Shown here piece by piece: positions 22,901-34,929 of a DNA stretch of 64,000 bases. The first letter of the stretch is position 1; each line of letters begins with the position of its first letter. Below the pieces are notes generated by a model. The model did no database searches, was not told where the DNA came from, and worked only from the letters and a program-made list of their open reading frames with translations. The stretch comes from Gnetum montanum (taxonomy: Eukaryota; Streptophyta; Gnetopsida; Gnetales; Gnetaceae). The translations under genes were made by a program, and so were the position numbers. The DNA lies in the NCBI GenBank assembly GCA_015680685.1, contig MNCI01022394.1, forward strand, positions 2,411 through 66,410. The letters are read 5' to 3'.

Positions 22901-24620
22901 ATTTGGCCTAATGAAAAAACTATTGTTTATTTTGGTGGTCCAAATCTTGTGGCATCTCTTGAGTGAGAAGATAAGTGAGAATGCCATCATATCATTTTGG
23001 TTCAATGGGCACTTTTTTCATTTATTGCATTGGCAAAGAGGAATTTACTAGGAAATTAATTAGAGAGTAGACTCTCCTCCACTTTGTTCTAAGCCAAGTG
23101 ATCAACAATCACATTCTCAGTTCCTTTTTGATATACCATTTTAAGATTGAATTGCTATAAGATCACCAACCATTATATGACATGGGGGCTTACCATTGGC
23201 TTGTTCATGAGGAAGCAAATGGAATTGTGGTTAGTGTGCATAGACACTTTGTATCCAAGCACATCATGCCTAAACTTCTCCAAAGCATACACCATCACCA
23301 TTAGCTCTTTCTCTGTAATGGTGTAATTAAGCTATGCATCCACAATGCTTTAGCTTGCACAATGGATGTAATAAGGATGTTTTTTATTATCCAACTATGT
23401 AAGCACAACTCCCAAGGAATAATTTGATGCATTCATCATGATGTGAAATGGATGGGACTAATCAGGTGCTTGTAGAATTGGAGTTTTTACAAGCTACTTC
23501 TTAAGTCATTGAAATGCCTTTATGCATTCCTTAGACCATATGAATGAAGCATCTTTCTTTGTAAGCTCGACCAAAAATTTAGTGATCTTAGAAAAATTCT
23601 CTATGAATCGCCAGTAGTAGCTAGTGTGTCTAAAGAATGACTAGACATCTTTAATAGTTTCCGATTGATGGATTTTTCCTTGGATGATCCTAATCTTTCT
23701 AGGATTCACCTCAATCCTTGCTTATGAGATTCTATGCCCTAACATAATGCCCTCATATACCATGAGATGGATGTTCTACTAATTGAGCCAAATATTGATT
23801 TGCACACATGTTTTAAGCACTTTCTCAAGGTGGTGTAGGGCTTGGTGAAATGTAGCATCATAGGTGGAGAAGTCATCCATGAAGACTTCCACCTCACTAC
23901 TAAACTATTTTTGAAAAATACTCAAGACAAGGAATTGGAATGTTTTAGGTGCATTGCATAGACTAAGAGGCATCTTTTTATATGCAAAAGTCCTCAAGAC
24001 ACTTGTGAATGTTGTTTTGACCTAATCTTTTAACACGATTTAAATCTAGTTATAGCCACTATACCCATCCAAAAAGTTGTAATAATAATGCCTAGAGATA
24101 GTGTCCAACATTTGGTTCACAAATGGTAATGGAAAATGATATTTGAATGTTGCCATGTTCAATAGCTTGAAATCAATGCACACCCTTCACTTGTCATCTT
24201 TCTTTGACATAATCACAAGTGGGATAAGCCAATTACTATCTGTAAGTGGATAGGTGAATCTTATCTTTAGGGGTGGTTCAGTTACCTCTTTAATGATGTG
24301 CTTCAATTTAGGATTCAGCCACCTCTTTGGCTTCCTATTTAACTTGAAGGAAGAATTAGTATAGATGCAATGTCAGCATATCAGAGGATTAGTCCTTGTG
24401 AGTTCAAGATATGACTAAGTAAAGGTTATTGGCAATTTGTCGACCACCTTCAAAATCCTTTTCTACTCAAGAGAAATGTTGAAATTGATTATTAATATCT
24501 TGCCATTTTTTAGAAATGCATATTGCATGCCAGCATGTAGAGTTTTCAACTCTAAGGGCTACTATTTAAATTTGTCAGGGATTTTCAACTTTTACCAATA
24601 AGTATGATTAGGTTCATCAT
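22901..24620 (-). pseudogene. Reverse transcriptase-RNase H of copy D
   Basis: Minus strand. The RT region is at about 24320-23560; the catalytic box VEVFMDDFSTY (about 23895-23863) keeps both aspartates, unlike copy N. The RNase H part (about 23450-23100) has EKELMVMVYALEKF-like sequence, KVSMHTNHNSICFLMNKPM (one TDH motif residue changed to Asn) and VIVDHLA. Stops interrupt each motif block, so the intact catalytic box is the only sign of former activity. The long stretch 24300-24620 is the protease-RT linker. Confidence 0.82.
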
Positions 24621-25400
24621 TAGAGAGTTGGTGATGAACTTGCTCAATTTCATCCATTCCTTCAACATAGACACATGTTAAGCTCTTAGTTTTCTTCATG
24701 CAAAGTGTGCTACTTTCAAAATTAGCTATCAGCCATTTGATGCACTCCTATTTTGTAGCTACTACGTATAGGCACTTTTGAATTTTAGATTCATCTACAG
24801 ATAATTTGCATCCTTTGGTTGATGTGCTTTTAATATGTCATAACTTTTACACATAGTTTCACCTTATATTGTTGTATGCAATGCATAAAACTCTCTTCTT
24901 ATTAATATTTTCAAAAGTATTTTCCTTGAAAATTTCGAAGGAAAGTTCTCTGATGCCCATTTGCACATTAATGATGCTTAACCAAGCTCTCCCCATAATG
25001 GTTGGGAAATCCCCATTGTAGTTATCAACCTTGATCACCAATAAATTTATTAGATAAGACCACCCATAGACAATGATTACAATGTCCTCGAATAATCCCA
25101 AGGAAATAGTGATGGACTAATCTACCAATTCTAAGTGAATGTTGCTCTTCTTGAGAGGAGGTAGGTTCCAAGCTTTGTACATTTCATGGAAAATTAGATT
25201 AACACTAGAACCTAAATCAAGAAGGGCCTTGCATGGCTCATTCTCAATGATCTACATGTAGATGATAGGACTTCTAGGATTAGCTCTTTTCTTGGAAAGG
25301 TTGGTAGCCTTGATCCAATCAAATATAGCATGGGTTAACATGATTGTGTGGATCTTGGGAGGTATTTGGTTTGAAGGGCTCTCAAAAGGAATAGATGTAA
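24621..25400 (-). pseudogene. Retropepsin domain of copy D
   Basis: Minus strand. The active-site motif reads ALLDLGSSVNLIF (about 25232-25195), so the Asp-Ser-Gly triad has become Asp-Leu-Gly, which should abolish activity. 25101-24859 continues with GLFEDIVIIVYGWSY and TIMGRAWLS. It aligns throughout with the copy A protease. Confidence 0.85.
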
Positions 25401-27700
25401 AGAATGAAAAAGATAGAGGATGATAAAATACATGAGTTGCTAAGGGCTTTGTAGGGTTTATGGTTTGGAAGAATGGTCTTTTATGAGATCTAGGTTCTGA
25501 ACCACTCGATGGAGGAACTAGTTGTAAGTAAACAACCTTAGTAGTGTTACATTGCTATGGTTCTGCAAGAATTTGGCCTTGCATGAATAGAGTAGGTGGT
25601 AATTTGGTTAAGAAATGAGGAACATGTGTTGAAAGATGAAGAGGATGATAAAGATATGGGGATTACCCTCTAGGAGATAGAGAATGAGTTCTATAATACA
25701 CCAGAGAGTAGTAGTGATGCTACAATAAGATGTGATTGGAACAATCACATAGAAACATGTGTTACTAAATATAGTACCCATGTGGATTAGATTTTTTGTA
25801 AGGGTGCTAATGCCTTGGTGGTAGCATCTCCCATGATTATGGTTGTTGCCATTGATGGTACTACTCATGCAATTCTGGTGGAGCTCCACTTGGATAATAA
25901 GCTTGTTGTTGTTGATGGAACTACCTTGGATTGCCTTGAAGATAAGATAATCATCTGGGTGTTTGCCTTCTTACCAATCTATGATTAAATGCATACATCC
26001 CATATTTTTGCAAGCATGGCATAAGAGGGCAACATCTCTTAGGCTATTCATATTGGCAGATGTCACATCCATCATCATCATTTGATTTTGATTCCACAAC
26101 CTTTTTCACTATAGTAGCTTTGCCCTTATCCTTTTGGTAGGCATGTTCAACTTCCTTTCTTCTGTTGTGGTCATGATCATAACCTTGCTCTTTGGATTCC
26201 TCTACAATTTTCAAAGTTGATTAAAATTTTTCATTCAAATATTTTCACATTTTATCTACCTTAGCAGAAATTTTTGAAATAGATTTTTGAATTGGCAAGG
26301 TTTTTCACTACACCACTTCATCAAGTCATGCCTCCCCCTTACTATCACCAAAATGGACCTCCCTTTTTCTGATGGAAGGATCCCAATTTTACTCCTTAGC
26401 ATTTTCTTATTTTATCAACTCACCTTCTTTTTTTTTCATCCTACTCAATCAACCTTTGAATATTATAGGGTCAAAGTTATGATAATCTTCCTTGGGCATA
26501 AATCTCAAGGTTTCTCCTTGTTTTTGATTGGAGCCCATCTATGATATGGCAAAGCTATTTCCACTGAAAATAACCATGGCTCGAACACCTATGCAAAAGG
26601 GAACAATACTTGTCCATGGCTACATCCAAGGATTCATGTGTTCCTTATCATTAGCCTTGGATTTGCTTTCTCAAATTGAACACTCTTGAGTATTTTTGAT
26701 ATTTATCATTAAATAGCTCAAGCATCATACTCCATTTGCAAATTAATTCTGGCTCCAAGGAGTAGTACCAACTTTCTACTTATTTTGTGAGTGTCATGCA
26801 AAACAAATTAAGTTTTTGTCAATCATTCTCTATATTCTGTAAGGCATAGGCATCATGAAAGGCTTGAAGATGGATCTATGGATTTGAGTTATATCCCTCT
26901 TTAAATCTAGGAATATTGTTCATATCCAAGTTGTTGATTCTACTATCTTTCACATGCCTAGTTGNNNNNNNNNNNNNNNNNNNNNNNNNNNNNNNNNNNN
27001 NNNNNNNNNNNNNNNNNNNNNNNNNNNNNNNNNNNNNNNNNNNNNNNNNNNNNNNNNNNNNNNNNNNNNNNNNNNNNNNNNNNNNNNNNNNNNNNNNNNN
27101 NNNNNNNNNNCCATGGTGTATACCACATTCTCTTTGCTTGTCATGGCCATCATAATCAGGTTTATCATCATCATGATTCTTACCTAAGCCCTAGCCTTGA
27201 CTCCCACTTCTGCTTGAACTCAAATTATTGATAGTGGGCTATAAGTTTGGGTTCAAGCTCCCTTCACTTGAGTCAAGGGATGGAGAATCTTTATGTTGAG
27301 AACCCCTTGAGGAAGGGTCCTCTTTGTCATTTTTATTTATCAAGAATAAGGGTTTAGTGAACCAATTCCCCTTTGTAGCTTCAAGGCACTTCTCCTAGTG
27401 CTGATCTCATTTGCATTGTGTTTCTATGGGACAATAGTCCTAATAGTCATGGTTCTACACAACATATTCATCATGGAGATCTTGGATGCCCAACCTCTTA
27501 AGAGTTTGGAGTGGCATCCTAGGAATAGATTGGTCAGGTAGCAATACAACATTGCCCTCCATATCTCTCCATTACAATTATTCATCCTGATGTAGGATGG
27601 AGGTGAAATTGGGTACAAACTCATCTAGATGAGTGTATATCACCTTCAATTATTAGGGCATTAGTGGTTTTGAGTCATCATGCCTATGAGAAGAAGAAAT
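25401..27700 (-). pseudogene. gag of copy D (interrupted by a 146-base assembly gap)
   Basis: Minus strand. The N-terminus is around 27660-27560 (YTHLDEFVPNFTSILHQDE, WRDMEGNVVLLPDQS), then a Ser/Asp-rich linker and KQRECGIHHG. After the N run at 26965-27110 the core resumes (about 26950-26700) with many stops. The Cys/His motif is near 26050 and a Pro/Tyr-rich linker leads to protease. Its identity rests on alignment with the open copy A frame. Confidence 0.78.
26965..27110. other. Assembly gap (146 N)
   Basis: A run of N inside gag of copy D. By comparison with copies A, N and E it should contain the charged linker before the gag core. Confidence 0.95.
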
Positions 27701-27841
27701 TTTTGATTAAAATAAAAATTTAATGTTTTTTAATTATAATTATAATTTTTTATTTTTTGAATGATTGCAACTTAGGTTTTGTTCCAATGATCTCAAATAA
27801 TATTTAGTAAGTCCTAGATAGTTCATGTGTCAAACTAGAAA

Positions 27842-27859
27842 TCCCTGATAGTGACACCA
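27842..27859 (-). promoter_or_regulatory. Primer binding site, copy D (diverged)
   Basis: The minus strand reads TGGTGTCACTATCAGGGA, one base from the LTR. It is a decayed version of the aspartate-tRNA-like site of copies A and N. Confidence 0.7.
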
Positions 27860-27860
27860 A

Positions 27861-28753
27861 TGATGAGTAACCAGTAGACCCTACATGCAACCATACAAAT
27901 CACTAAGTGTTCATGCACAATCTAGTTAAATTCTATGGATTTATAGCCTTCTAAGTACATCGGTCTCTAGAAAGTGAAACTAACTATTGCAATTGTAGTC
28001 TTACCAATTACACTTGTGAAATGCAAAGGTATGGTTAAGTGTAATCGAGGCATATGATTTTAATCATTTTTACATTTTATGTTATAATTTACGTAAAAAT
28101 AAAGAATGATGAATAAACTAATTTAATTTGTAATTTAATCTAACTAGCTAACATTTAACTAATCCTAACATAATCATCCATTCTCATTTGCTGTACACAT
28201 CTTCAACACATTTAATGCTACCGGGTTACCAAATGTTAAGCATTACTAGGATTACCAAGCGCCAAGTGTATGTTTGAAGTGGTTGTACTTTATGTGGTTA
28301 ACTAACTACTATTTAATATAGCTTAGTATAGCTTAATTAATTACTGAATTACTTTAAACAATAAAGAAAATTATTTAAAATATTAAATGCATAAATGAAA
28401 TAATTAATCTATTTAAAATTGCTATAGGGTTTATTAGAAAGCTCATCTTTATTATTGCACACACTGGAGTGCTTAGATACAATAGTGTTCAAATAAAGAT
28501 CCATACACTCTTTGAGTCCTATTTTGGATACTTAGAAAAATATTCCAACTTCTGAATTACAAAACCATAAGATCTTTGCTACAACTATAGGACTTATGCC
28601 ATAAATGCAACTAGTGAGCCCATATTTATAGGTAAAATAGGGAGCCCCATCAATGAGTATGCATCAATGGGTCAAATCCTATGTTGACAAGATCACATCG
28701 ATGGGGTCGTCTCAATGGAATCCCATCAATGCGGTCAACCAAGTGACTCATCA
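27861..28753 (-). repeat. 5' LTR of copy D (893 bp)
   Basis: Begins TGATGAG and ends CTCATCA. It is similar throughout to 5890-6747, including the TATA box (28623-28632, minus) and the CCATCGATGGGG-type U3 repeats. The primer site is adjacent at its left end. Confidence 0.88.
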
Positions 28754-28758
28754 TAAAG
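28754..28758. repeat. Target-site duplication of copy D, right (TAAAG)
   Basis: One mismatch to TAAGG at 5885-5889. Confidence 0.65.
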
Positions 28759-29111
28759 CTTCATTTCATTTTTTTCAGATGTTAGAATGGGATGTGGTGG
28801 TTCGAGGCGAAGATTTTGGACCCCTAAAAGAAAATGTATTATAAAGAAAAAGGTTTAGAGTATAGCTCACCTATATAATTATTAATTTTAGATTTTTCTT
28901 TTTTTAATGATTTTTGATAGTTAATTTTTCATGGTGTTCTTTTTCATTATGAATAATGGATTGGAATTATTTAGTTAGAATGTGTGAAAAGGAAATAAGA
29001 TTATAGATTTATTAAAAATGATAAAGGTAAAATTATGGATTCCAAAATAATTGTGATATAGGCTACCCCAAGATATATAGTCCAATTAAAACTTTATAAC
29101 TCAACATTAAC
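28759..29111. other. AT-rich spacer, nothing recognised
   Basis: Flanking DNA right of copy D. I see no coding frame or repeat I can name. Confidence 0.4.
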
Positions 29112-29178
29112 CTCCACAATTCAACCCATGATTTTATGCTTTCAAATCAAGAGTCTAACCATTAGGCTAATACGTCAT
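29112..29178 (-). repeat. tRNA-derived SINE head (5' portion)
   Basis: The minus strand reads TAGCCTAATGGTTAGACTC (A-box-like), then about 35 bases later TGGGTTGAATTGTGG (B-box-like, GGTTCGAATCC in an intact copy). The spacing fits a tRNA-type internal promoter. It does not fold as a real tRNA acceptor. The 3' body below 29112 is not delimited. Confidence 0.45.
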
Positions 29179-29591
29179 TGTTAATATGGGATATATAATA
29201 GATATATCCACCATCAATGAGATTGGTCCTTTTCTCATATTTTATATATGTTTGTTATTACTTAGAATTTTCTACATGAATTATATAATTATTTATTTAA
29301 GCTCTATTTTAAGCTATGATGTTAGTTTACCACAACCAAATTATTATTATATGAGAAGTGATGCTTAAAGTACGAGAGTATTTTCATTGAAGCTTATTCA
29401 TTTAAAAATGCAAAAAAAAATTATCTCACATATTATAATATGTGTAACTAAGGAAATTCTTGTGGAAAGAAGAATCTCAAAAACTGATGGAGAAATACAA
29501 AGGTAAAGTAACTAGAATAAAAGTATTTTGGCCCAAATGGTTTCATGAATGATTTTTTATGGTAAGTTTTGTTTAGAGTGATTACTTAGTT

Positions 29592-30545
29592 TTTCATCAT
29601 TATCATCATCCTAGCCTTGTCCCAACTCCTTAAGGTTAGCTATATGAGTTATTTTATGTCATTCACTCTATTAAGAGCCAAAGAATCATTAATACCCAAA
29701 TATTGAACCTTTTTTTTTTACGGATAAGGTGATTCAATATTCCTATTAAAGTGATTCAATATGCCTATAATAATGCCTCTAGGTTAACATGCTTAGTGTA
29801 TTAGTACTAGGATTTAAACCTATTACCTTTGAGTGCAAGCAATGTGATCTAACCAACTAACCAATGACATGTACTCAAGAATGTTTTGATTTACCACTAT
29901 TAGGTAGCTCAAGTCGTTATTCCTCTATTATTCTTATTATTACCTACAAGAATAAAATACATAATTTGGAGTTTTGAAATCAAGTGACTTACCACTAGGC
30001 TATATATATTGGGGTGAACCTGTAGTCATTATTTCAAGTTTTAATGTGTGCCTCATCTTCCCCAAAAGTATGTATTGGTCTACCTCTATGATTTCCTTGA
30101 AGATTTATTAAGGTAACTTCTTATAACATGATCATTCTTGGTCTTCTTAACACATGATCAAACCATCTAAGACAACATCTCTTAATATTCTTATGTCTAG
30201 GAAGTACTTCCAAACTTCTCCTAACAAAAGATGACTTAATTGATCTTTTCTAGTCTCATCCACTATCCATCTTTGCTTAAAAGTTTCTATTACACCCACA
30301 CCTTGCACCTAATAGTTTTGAAAGGCTAGCATTTTGTACTATAAAGAATGATAAGTATAGTAGCAATTTTGTAAAAATTACCCTTCAACTTAGTAGGGAA
30401 ACTTCTATTACAAAACATAATACTAGCTTCCCATCATTTCTTTCATCGTGCTTCAATTTTATTTATCACATTATTGTGAATCTTACCATGTACTTGTACT
30501 AGAGACCCATAGTATCTAAATTGTTTTCATTGAGAAAATTTTTAA
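29592..30545 (-). mobile_element. RTE-like LINE 3' fragment, interrupted by a SINE
   Basis: Read on the minus strand. YLGS with a Val-rich repeat is near 30520, then KKWWEASIMFCNRSFPTKLK and GNFYKIATILIILYS (about 30440-30340). Further on, RCCLRWFDHVLRRPRM (about 30175-30125) and GNHRGRPIHTFGEDEAHIKT. These match the familiar end of plant RTE-type LINE proteins (YLGS..., KLKGKFY, LRWFGHVQRRP, GRGRPK.TW). The extreme 3' end has TCCCAACTCC/AGCTATATGA-like sequence and a short ATGATGATAATGATGA tail at 29592-29610, typical of RTE microsatellite tails. It is 5' truncated and full of stops. Confidence 0.65.
29710..29866 (-). repeat. tRNA-derived SINE inserted in the LINE fragment
   Basis: On the minus strand it starts GGTTAGTTGGTTAGATCACA (A box), has a B box GGTTTAAATCC (29810-29820), then about 90 bp of body and ends in a ten-base A run (T run at 29710-29719 on the plus strand). 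Its length of about 157 bp fits plant SINEs. I could not see a clear target duplication. Confidence 0.6.
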
Positions 30546-32369
30546 TTTTGAATTCTAATATTTATTTCATGGTCTAGAAAGTTTTTAGTTTTATGCAACC
30601 ATGAAAATGTTTTATATATTATAACACATCATGATATGAATGTGACTTATTATTTGTTTTGAATTATGTAAAATTTGCTTAAATTAAAAATAGCAATACG
30701 AGAAAATGTGATAAGCCATTTGCAAGTATAAAGCCATGGGTATCTTGATTTTTATATATTATTTTGTAGTTAGAGTAGGATATATAATGAAAAGAGATAA
30801 TACTAATAAAATATTTTTATTTGGTGTATTATATGTAATGTTTAAGTAGAGATTGAGTTGAATGGAGAGATTATAACATTATACAACATATAAGTCTAGG
30901 ATGTAGGAAAAAATGTCTATACAAATCCCTCAAACAATAGTGGAAGTTTATTAGAATTAAAAAAATAATTATGACAATATTTATACCCAATAGGCCATTA
31001 TTAGTCATAGAACAATAACAATAAATAACTATAATATTTTGTTCCTAATGCTCCAAGGAGAGCCTATCGGTAACTATAAATAATATTTCATCCATAACGT
31101 TTCCATTGCTAACATAAAATAATATGATTTTGAATAGATACTAAGAAATAAATAATAGGAGCATGATCTTGGTGAGCATGGCACATAAGGATGACATTAT
31201 CTTTGTAGCTACTATGAGGACAACTTGGTGTTGATGTAGTACACGTCTTCCACAAGCAATGCGACAAAATATGTAACAACACTTGCTAAGAGAGCAAAGA
31301 AGGAAGGGATTGGTTGATCTTTTGTTATCCAATTTGCAATGGCAAGTGTGATTCTACACATAGGAAGTGGTACTAATCAAACCAAAAATCATTTATTAAT
31401 AATATATATAAGGGCATCAAGTGAACCCTTCATAATTCATCCCAACCATAATAGATAGATTGAAAAAAGGTGGAAATTGTATGAACAATAGAAGTGTGTA
31501 AGCACTTCAAAAAACGATTCACATAAAAAATCCACTAGATTTTGAGTTTGGCCTATCAAGGACATAGCTTCATTACTGGGCAGAAAGATTCTATATCACA
31601 TTGTTTCAACTACAAGCACTCTACCATACAACATGTAGTAGGGGAATCAATTCATAATGGCTAGGCTTACTTCCAGTGATTCATCAACTTTTAGACATAG
31701 GGGCACATCACTCAAGTAATCAAACTCTATTGTCACTCAAGCAATCAAAATCTATCATGAAGCCTTTGAACTAAAGCTAATGAGACCTACATTATCTAAC
31801 TCAATTTCACTAATGAGAGATGAAATAAAAGTATGATATATGGAAAAAAAATTTGTAGATGTTCTTGTTGCTCCATCCACTAGCTATTAGACCTTTGAAA
31901 ATGCACCTCATTTTAGGCTTCAAACATTTTGAGTCATTAGAGGAGTCTTTCAATGATCAATGAAGTACTTCCAAGTCACTGATCAAATAAGATTAGTGTC
32001 GAGTGAATGAAGTAGAATTGTATGTGACTTTAACCTTCAATTGTGGAAGAAGAATAAGAGGGTGACCATTTCAATAAGAAAAAACCAAGCATAATAGAGT
32101 CCATAGTAATGATGTGACACGAAGTAGCACTTGATTTTGCATGGTGATACATTTTTTAATCCATAATCATATCCATGAAACACCCTCATTTACATTGAAC
32201 CCATATAAAAGCAAACAAACTAGCCATTATGAACTCTACCCCTTGAATGTAAGGGCATCAAATTTGGGGTTAGGTTCAAATGGTAACGTAGGGGTCATTT
32301 CCCTTAGTTAGGATGGAATCTCTTGTTGGTCAATTCTTATTAAATAGCGTAATGTAGGTGCATTAGCAA
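30546..32369. other. Unassigned AT-rich sequence
   Basis: I recognise no domain, LTR end or RNA gene. Frames are short. 31400-32260 has more complex composition than its surroundings and may be an unrecognised old repeat. Confidence 0.4.
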
Positions 32370-32999
32370 GGGAACCATACCATGCAAAGACTTATTAACT
32401 TCTTGTTATTGGTTTACACATAATGCTAATAAATCCATGAAAACACAATTGCACTCAAACAAGTAGAAAGGTACAAAGAGTATTGAATCTCCTTGACGTC
32501 ACACCCTTTTCAAACCTTTGAATCTTTTCCAAGTTTGAAAGCTACCAAGGTCACAAGTTCATTAAAGTTTCATTAATGAAAAAGGGACCTTATTCTCCTA
32601 AAACCAAGAAGATCATAGAGTTTCTAGATGGGTGAATGAAATGGAATCATTGCCTATTCCATGAAAAAGGAATTTTTTCTTAGTTATTAGTCATCAAGAT
32701 TCAAAAATAGAAACTAGACATTAGTAATCAAAGACATTAAATATAAACCACCATTAGCAAACAACTATAGCATCATTGTGTCCTGATGGAAACAAAGCAT
32801 TTTATTAGAAAATAAGAAGAAAAATTCATACCAAAATAAATTAAAACATAAAAAAATTAAAAAATGCTAAGGAAAGTCAGAATGTACTAACGATGTTGTA
32901 AAAAAAAATTTGGAAAAATAACAAAGTGTAAAACAAAAAGGTATAAAAGCAACAAAAGTGTAAAGAAAAAAGGTAGAAAAATTGGGGAGCCACTTTAAT

Positions 33000-34300
33000 A
33001 ATTAGCATGGATGGCCATCTCTCCCACAATTGAGTTGAAAGAAGGATATCTAAAAAATTGAGCAAGGTCATTCATCTAAGGAGGTGTTGCTTCCACTTGC
33101 TTGCTTGGGCTTACAACAAGGTTTTACTTGTTGTATGTTGACTAATTGATTTTTGTTTGGGATTTCAAGTTTGGAGATCAACATGGCCCTAGAAGAAAAG
33201 GTTTTATAAATGATATAAGGCCCTTCCCACAACATTTGAAACTTAGTCTTTGGAGGTATATATGTCGGGTTCCAGTAAAGAACCTTATCTTTAGGTTGAA
33301 ATTTAACCTTCCTTATCCAAAGATCATGGTAATTTTTGTTGAATTCCTTATGTATTTCATTTAAGGATAGGGCCATCAATAACTTCTCATCTAGTACATT
33401 GAGGTTGATCAATTTCCTTTTTTGTGCTAGGCTTGGATCAAGATCCAAGTTAGAGGTTGTTGAAAGTGTACAAATCTTGAATTGCATAGGAAGAGTTGGT
33501 AATTTTTTGTATACTAGCTCATAGGGAGAGTAGCCTATAGGGAGTTTCCATGTTGAGTGGTATGCCTAGTGGGCATCATTAAATTTTGTGCTCTAGTCTC
33601 TCCTATATTTTCTTATTATTCTCGTTAAGATTTTTGTGATCTCCCTATTGGTAACTGCATCTTGACCATTGGCTTAGGGGTGATAGGGTGTTGTTAGTTT
33701 ATGTACAATCCCCAAGAATTGCATGAATTTGCAAAAGGTAGTACCTGTAAAGTGAGTACCATTATTAGAAATTAGTGCACATGGCACTCTCAACCTATTT
33801 ACAATATTCTATTGTACAAATTAAGTAGTAGTGGAAGATGTTCAGTTGATGACAACTATTGCTTCTATCCATTTGATACAATAGTTAATAGCAACTATTA
33901 TGTATACTTGTTCATTTGACATGGGCTTGATGGGACCCATAAAGTCTATGGTCTAGATGTTGATGAATTCCTATGATTGGATTTATTGTTGAGGCCCCTC
34001 CATTGGAGTGATCTTCCCACCATCTTGTTGATAGCATTCACAAGAGTGGATGAATTGATGAGCATATCTGAAGATTTTTGGCTAATAATACCTTACCATT
34101 AGGATCTTAATTGATGTGCATCTCCTTGCATAGTGACCCCTACAAGGGCCCTCTTGAGCATTTAGGAGAAGGCGTAGTTCATTTGCATCAGGAACACACA
34201 AATGAACTAGGCCATTTGTGCACACCTTATAAAGGTGTTTGTTGATTTCCATGAAGTGTTTTGCCTAATGAAGAAACTATTATTTCTTTTGGTGATCCAA
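33000..34300 (-). pseudogene. Integrase of copy F
   Basis: Minus strand. The zinc region is around 34260-34010. The core is broken by stops. The C-terminal third is the best preserved in the family: 33487-33068 is open with CTLSTTSNLDLDPSLAQKRK, IRKVKFQPKDKVLYWNPTYI and KLEIPNKNQLVNIQQVKP. This portion binds DNA and contacts the core in the family. The copy D C-terminus is closely similar. Confidence 0.82.
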
Positions 34301-34459
34301 ATCTTATGGCATCTCTTGAGTGAGAAGATAAGTGATAATGCCATTGTATCATTTTGGTTTAATGGGCACTTGTTCATTTATTGCATTGGCAAAGAGGAAT
34401 TCATTAGGAAACTGATTAGAGAGTGGGCTCTCCTCCTCTATGTTATCCCATTGTAACCG

Positions 34460-34929
34460 AGACAAGTAATCAATGACCACATTCTTAGTTTCTTTTCAAT
34501 CTACCATTATAAGATTGAACTTCTATAAGATCACTAGCCACCATATGACATAGGGGCTTACCATAAGTTTGTTCATGAGGAAGTAAATGAAACAGTGATC
34601 AGTGTGCACAAACACTTTGTATCCAAGCACATAGTGCCTAAACTTCTCCAAAGCATACACCACCATTATTAGCTCTTTCTTCATAGTGGTGTAATTAAGT
34701 TGTGCATCCACAATGATTTGGCTTGCACAATGGATGTAATAAGGATGTTTTTGATCATCCAACTAGGTAAGCATAACTCCCAAGTCATAGTTTAATGCAT
34801 CCATCATGATGTGAAATGGATAGGACTAATTAGGTGCTCATAGAATTAGAGTTTTTACAAGCTACTCCTTGGGCCGCTAGAATGGCTTTTCACATTTCTT
34901 GGACCATATGAATGAAGCATATTTCTTTA
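34460..34929 (-). pseudogene. RNase H of copy F (truncated upstream)
   Basis: Minus strand. 34762-34523 is open: DDQKHPYYIHCASQIIVDAQ, LNYTTMKKELIMVVYALEKF, YKVFVHTDHCFIYFLMNKLM. The TDH motif is intact. The RT expected upstream (right) is missing, cut off at the copy E LTR. Confidence 0.82.

Larger units (their letters stand above)
5890..28753 (-). mobile_element. Ty3/gypsy retrotransposon copy D, near full length, with copy N nested in it
   Basis: On the minus strand: 5' LTR (27861-28753), primer site, gag, protease, RT-RNase H, integrase, a long 3' region with an extra frame (9790-6979), polypurine tract, 3' LTR (5890-6747). Removing nested copy N and one target duplicate leaves about 13.1 kb. 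The LTR pair has matching ends and near-identical 5-bp flanks. Coding regions are heavily decayed, consistent with D being older than its insertion N. Confidence 0.85.
32370..34929 (-). mobile_element. Ty3/gypsy copy F, pol 3' fragment
   Basis: A piece of family 1 on the minus strand: RNase H, integrase and the start of the post-pol noncoding region. No LTR, gag, protease or RT is present. The right edge (34929) is exactly where copy E's 3' LTR begins, so E apparently inserted into F, but F does not resume beyond E. The left edge is where similarity to copies D and E stops. Confidence 0.7.

Noticed and set aside
29976-30012. Third tRNA-like A box (GCCTAGTGGTAAGTCACTTG, minus strand)
   Set aside because: I could not find a B box at the right distance or a 3' tail, so I do not call it a SINE or tRNA.
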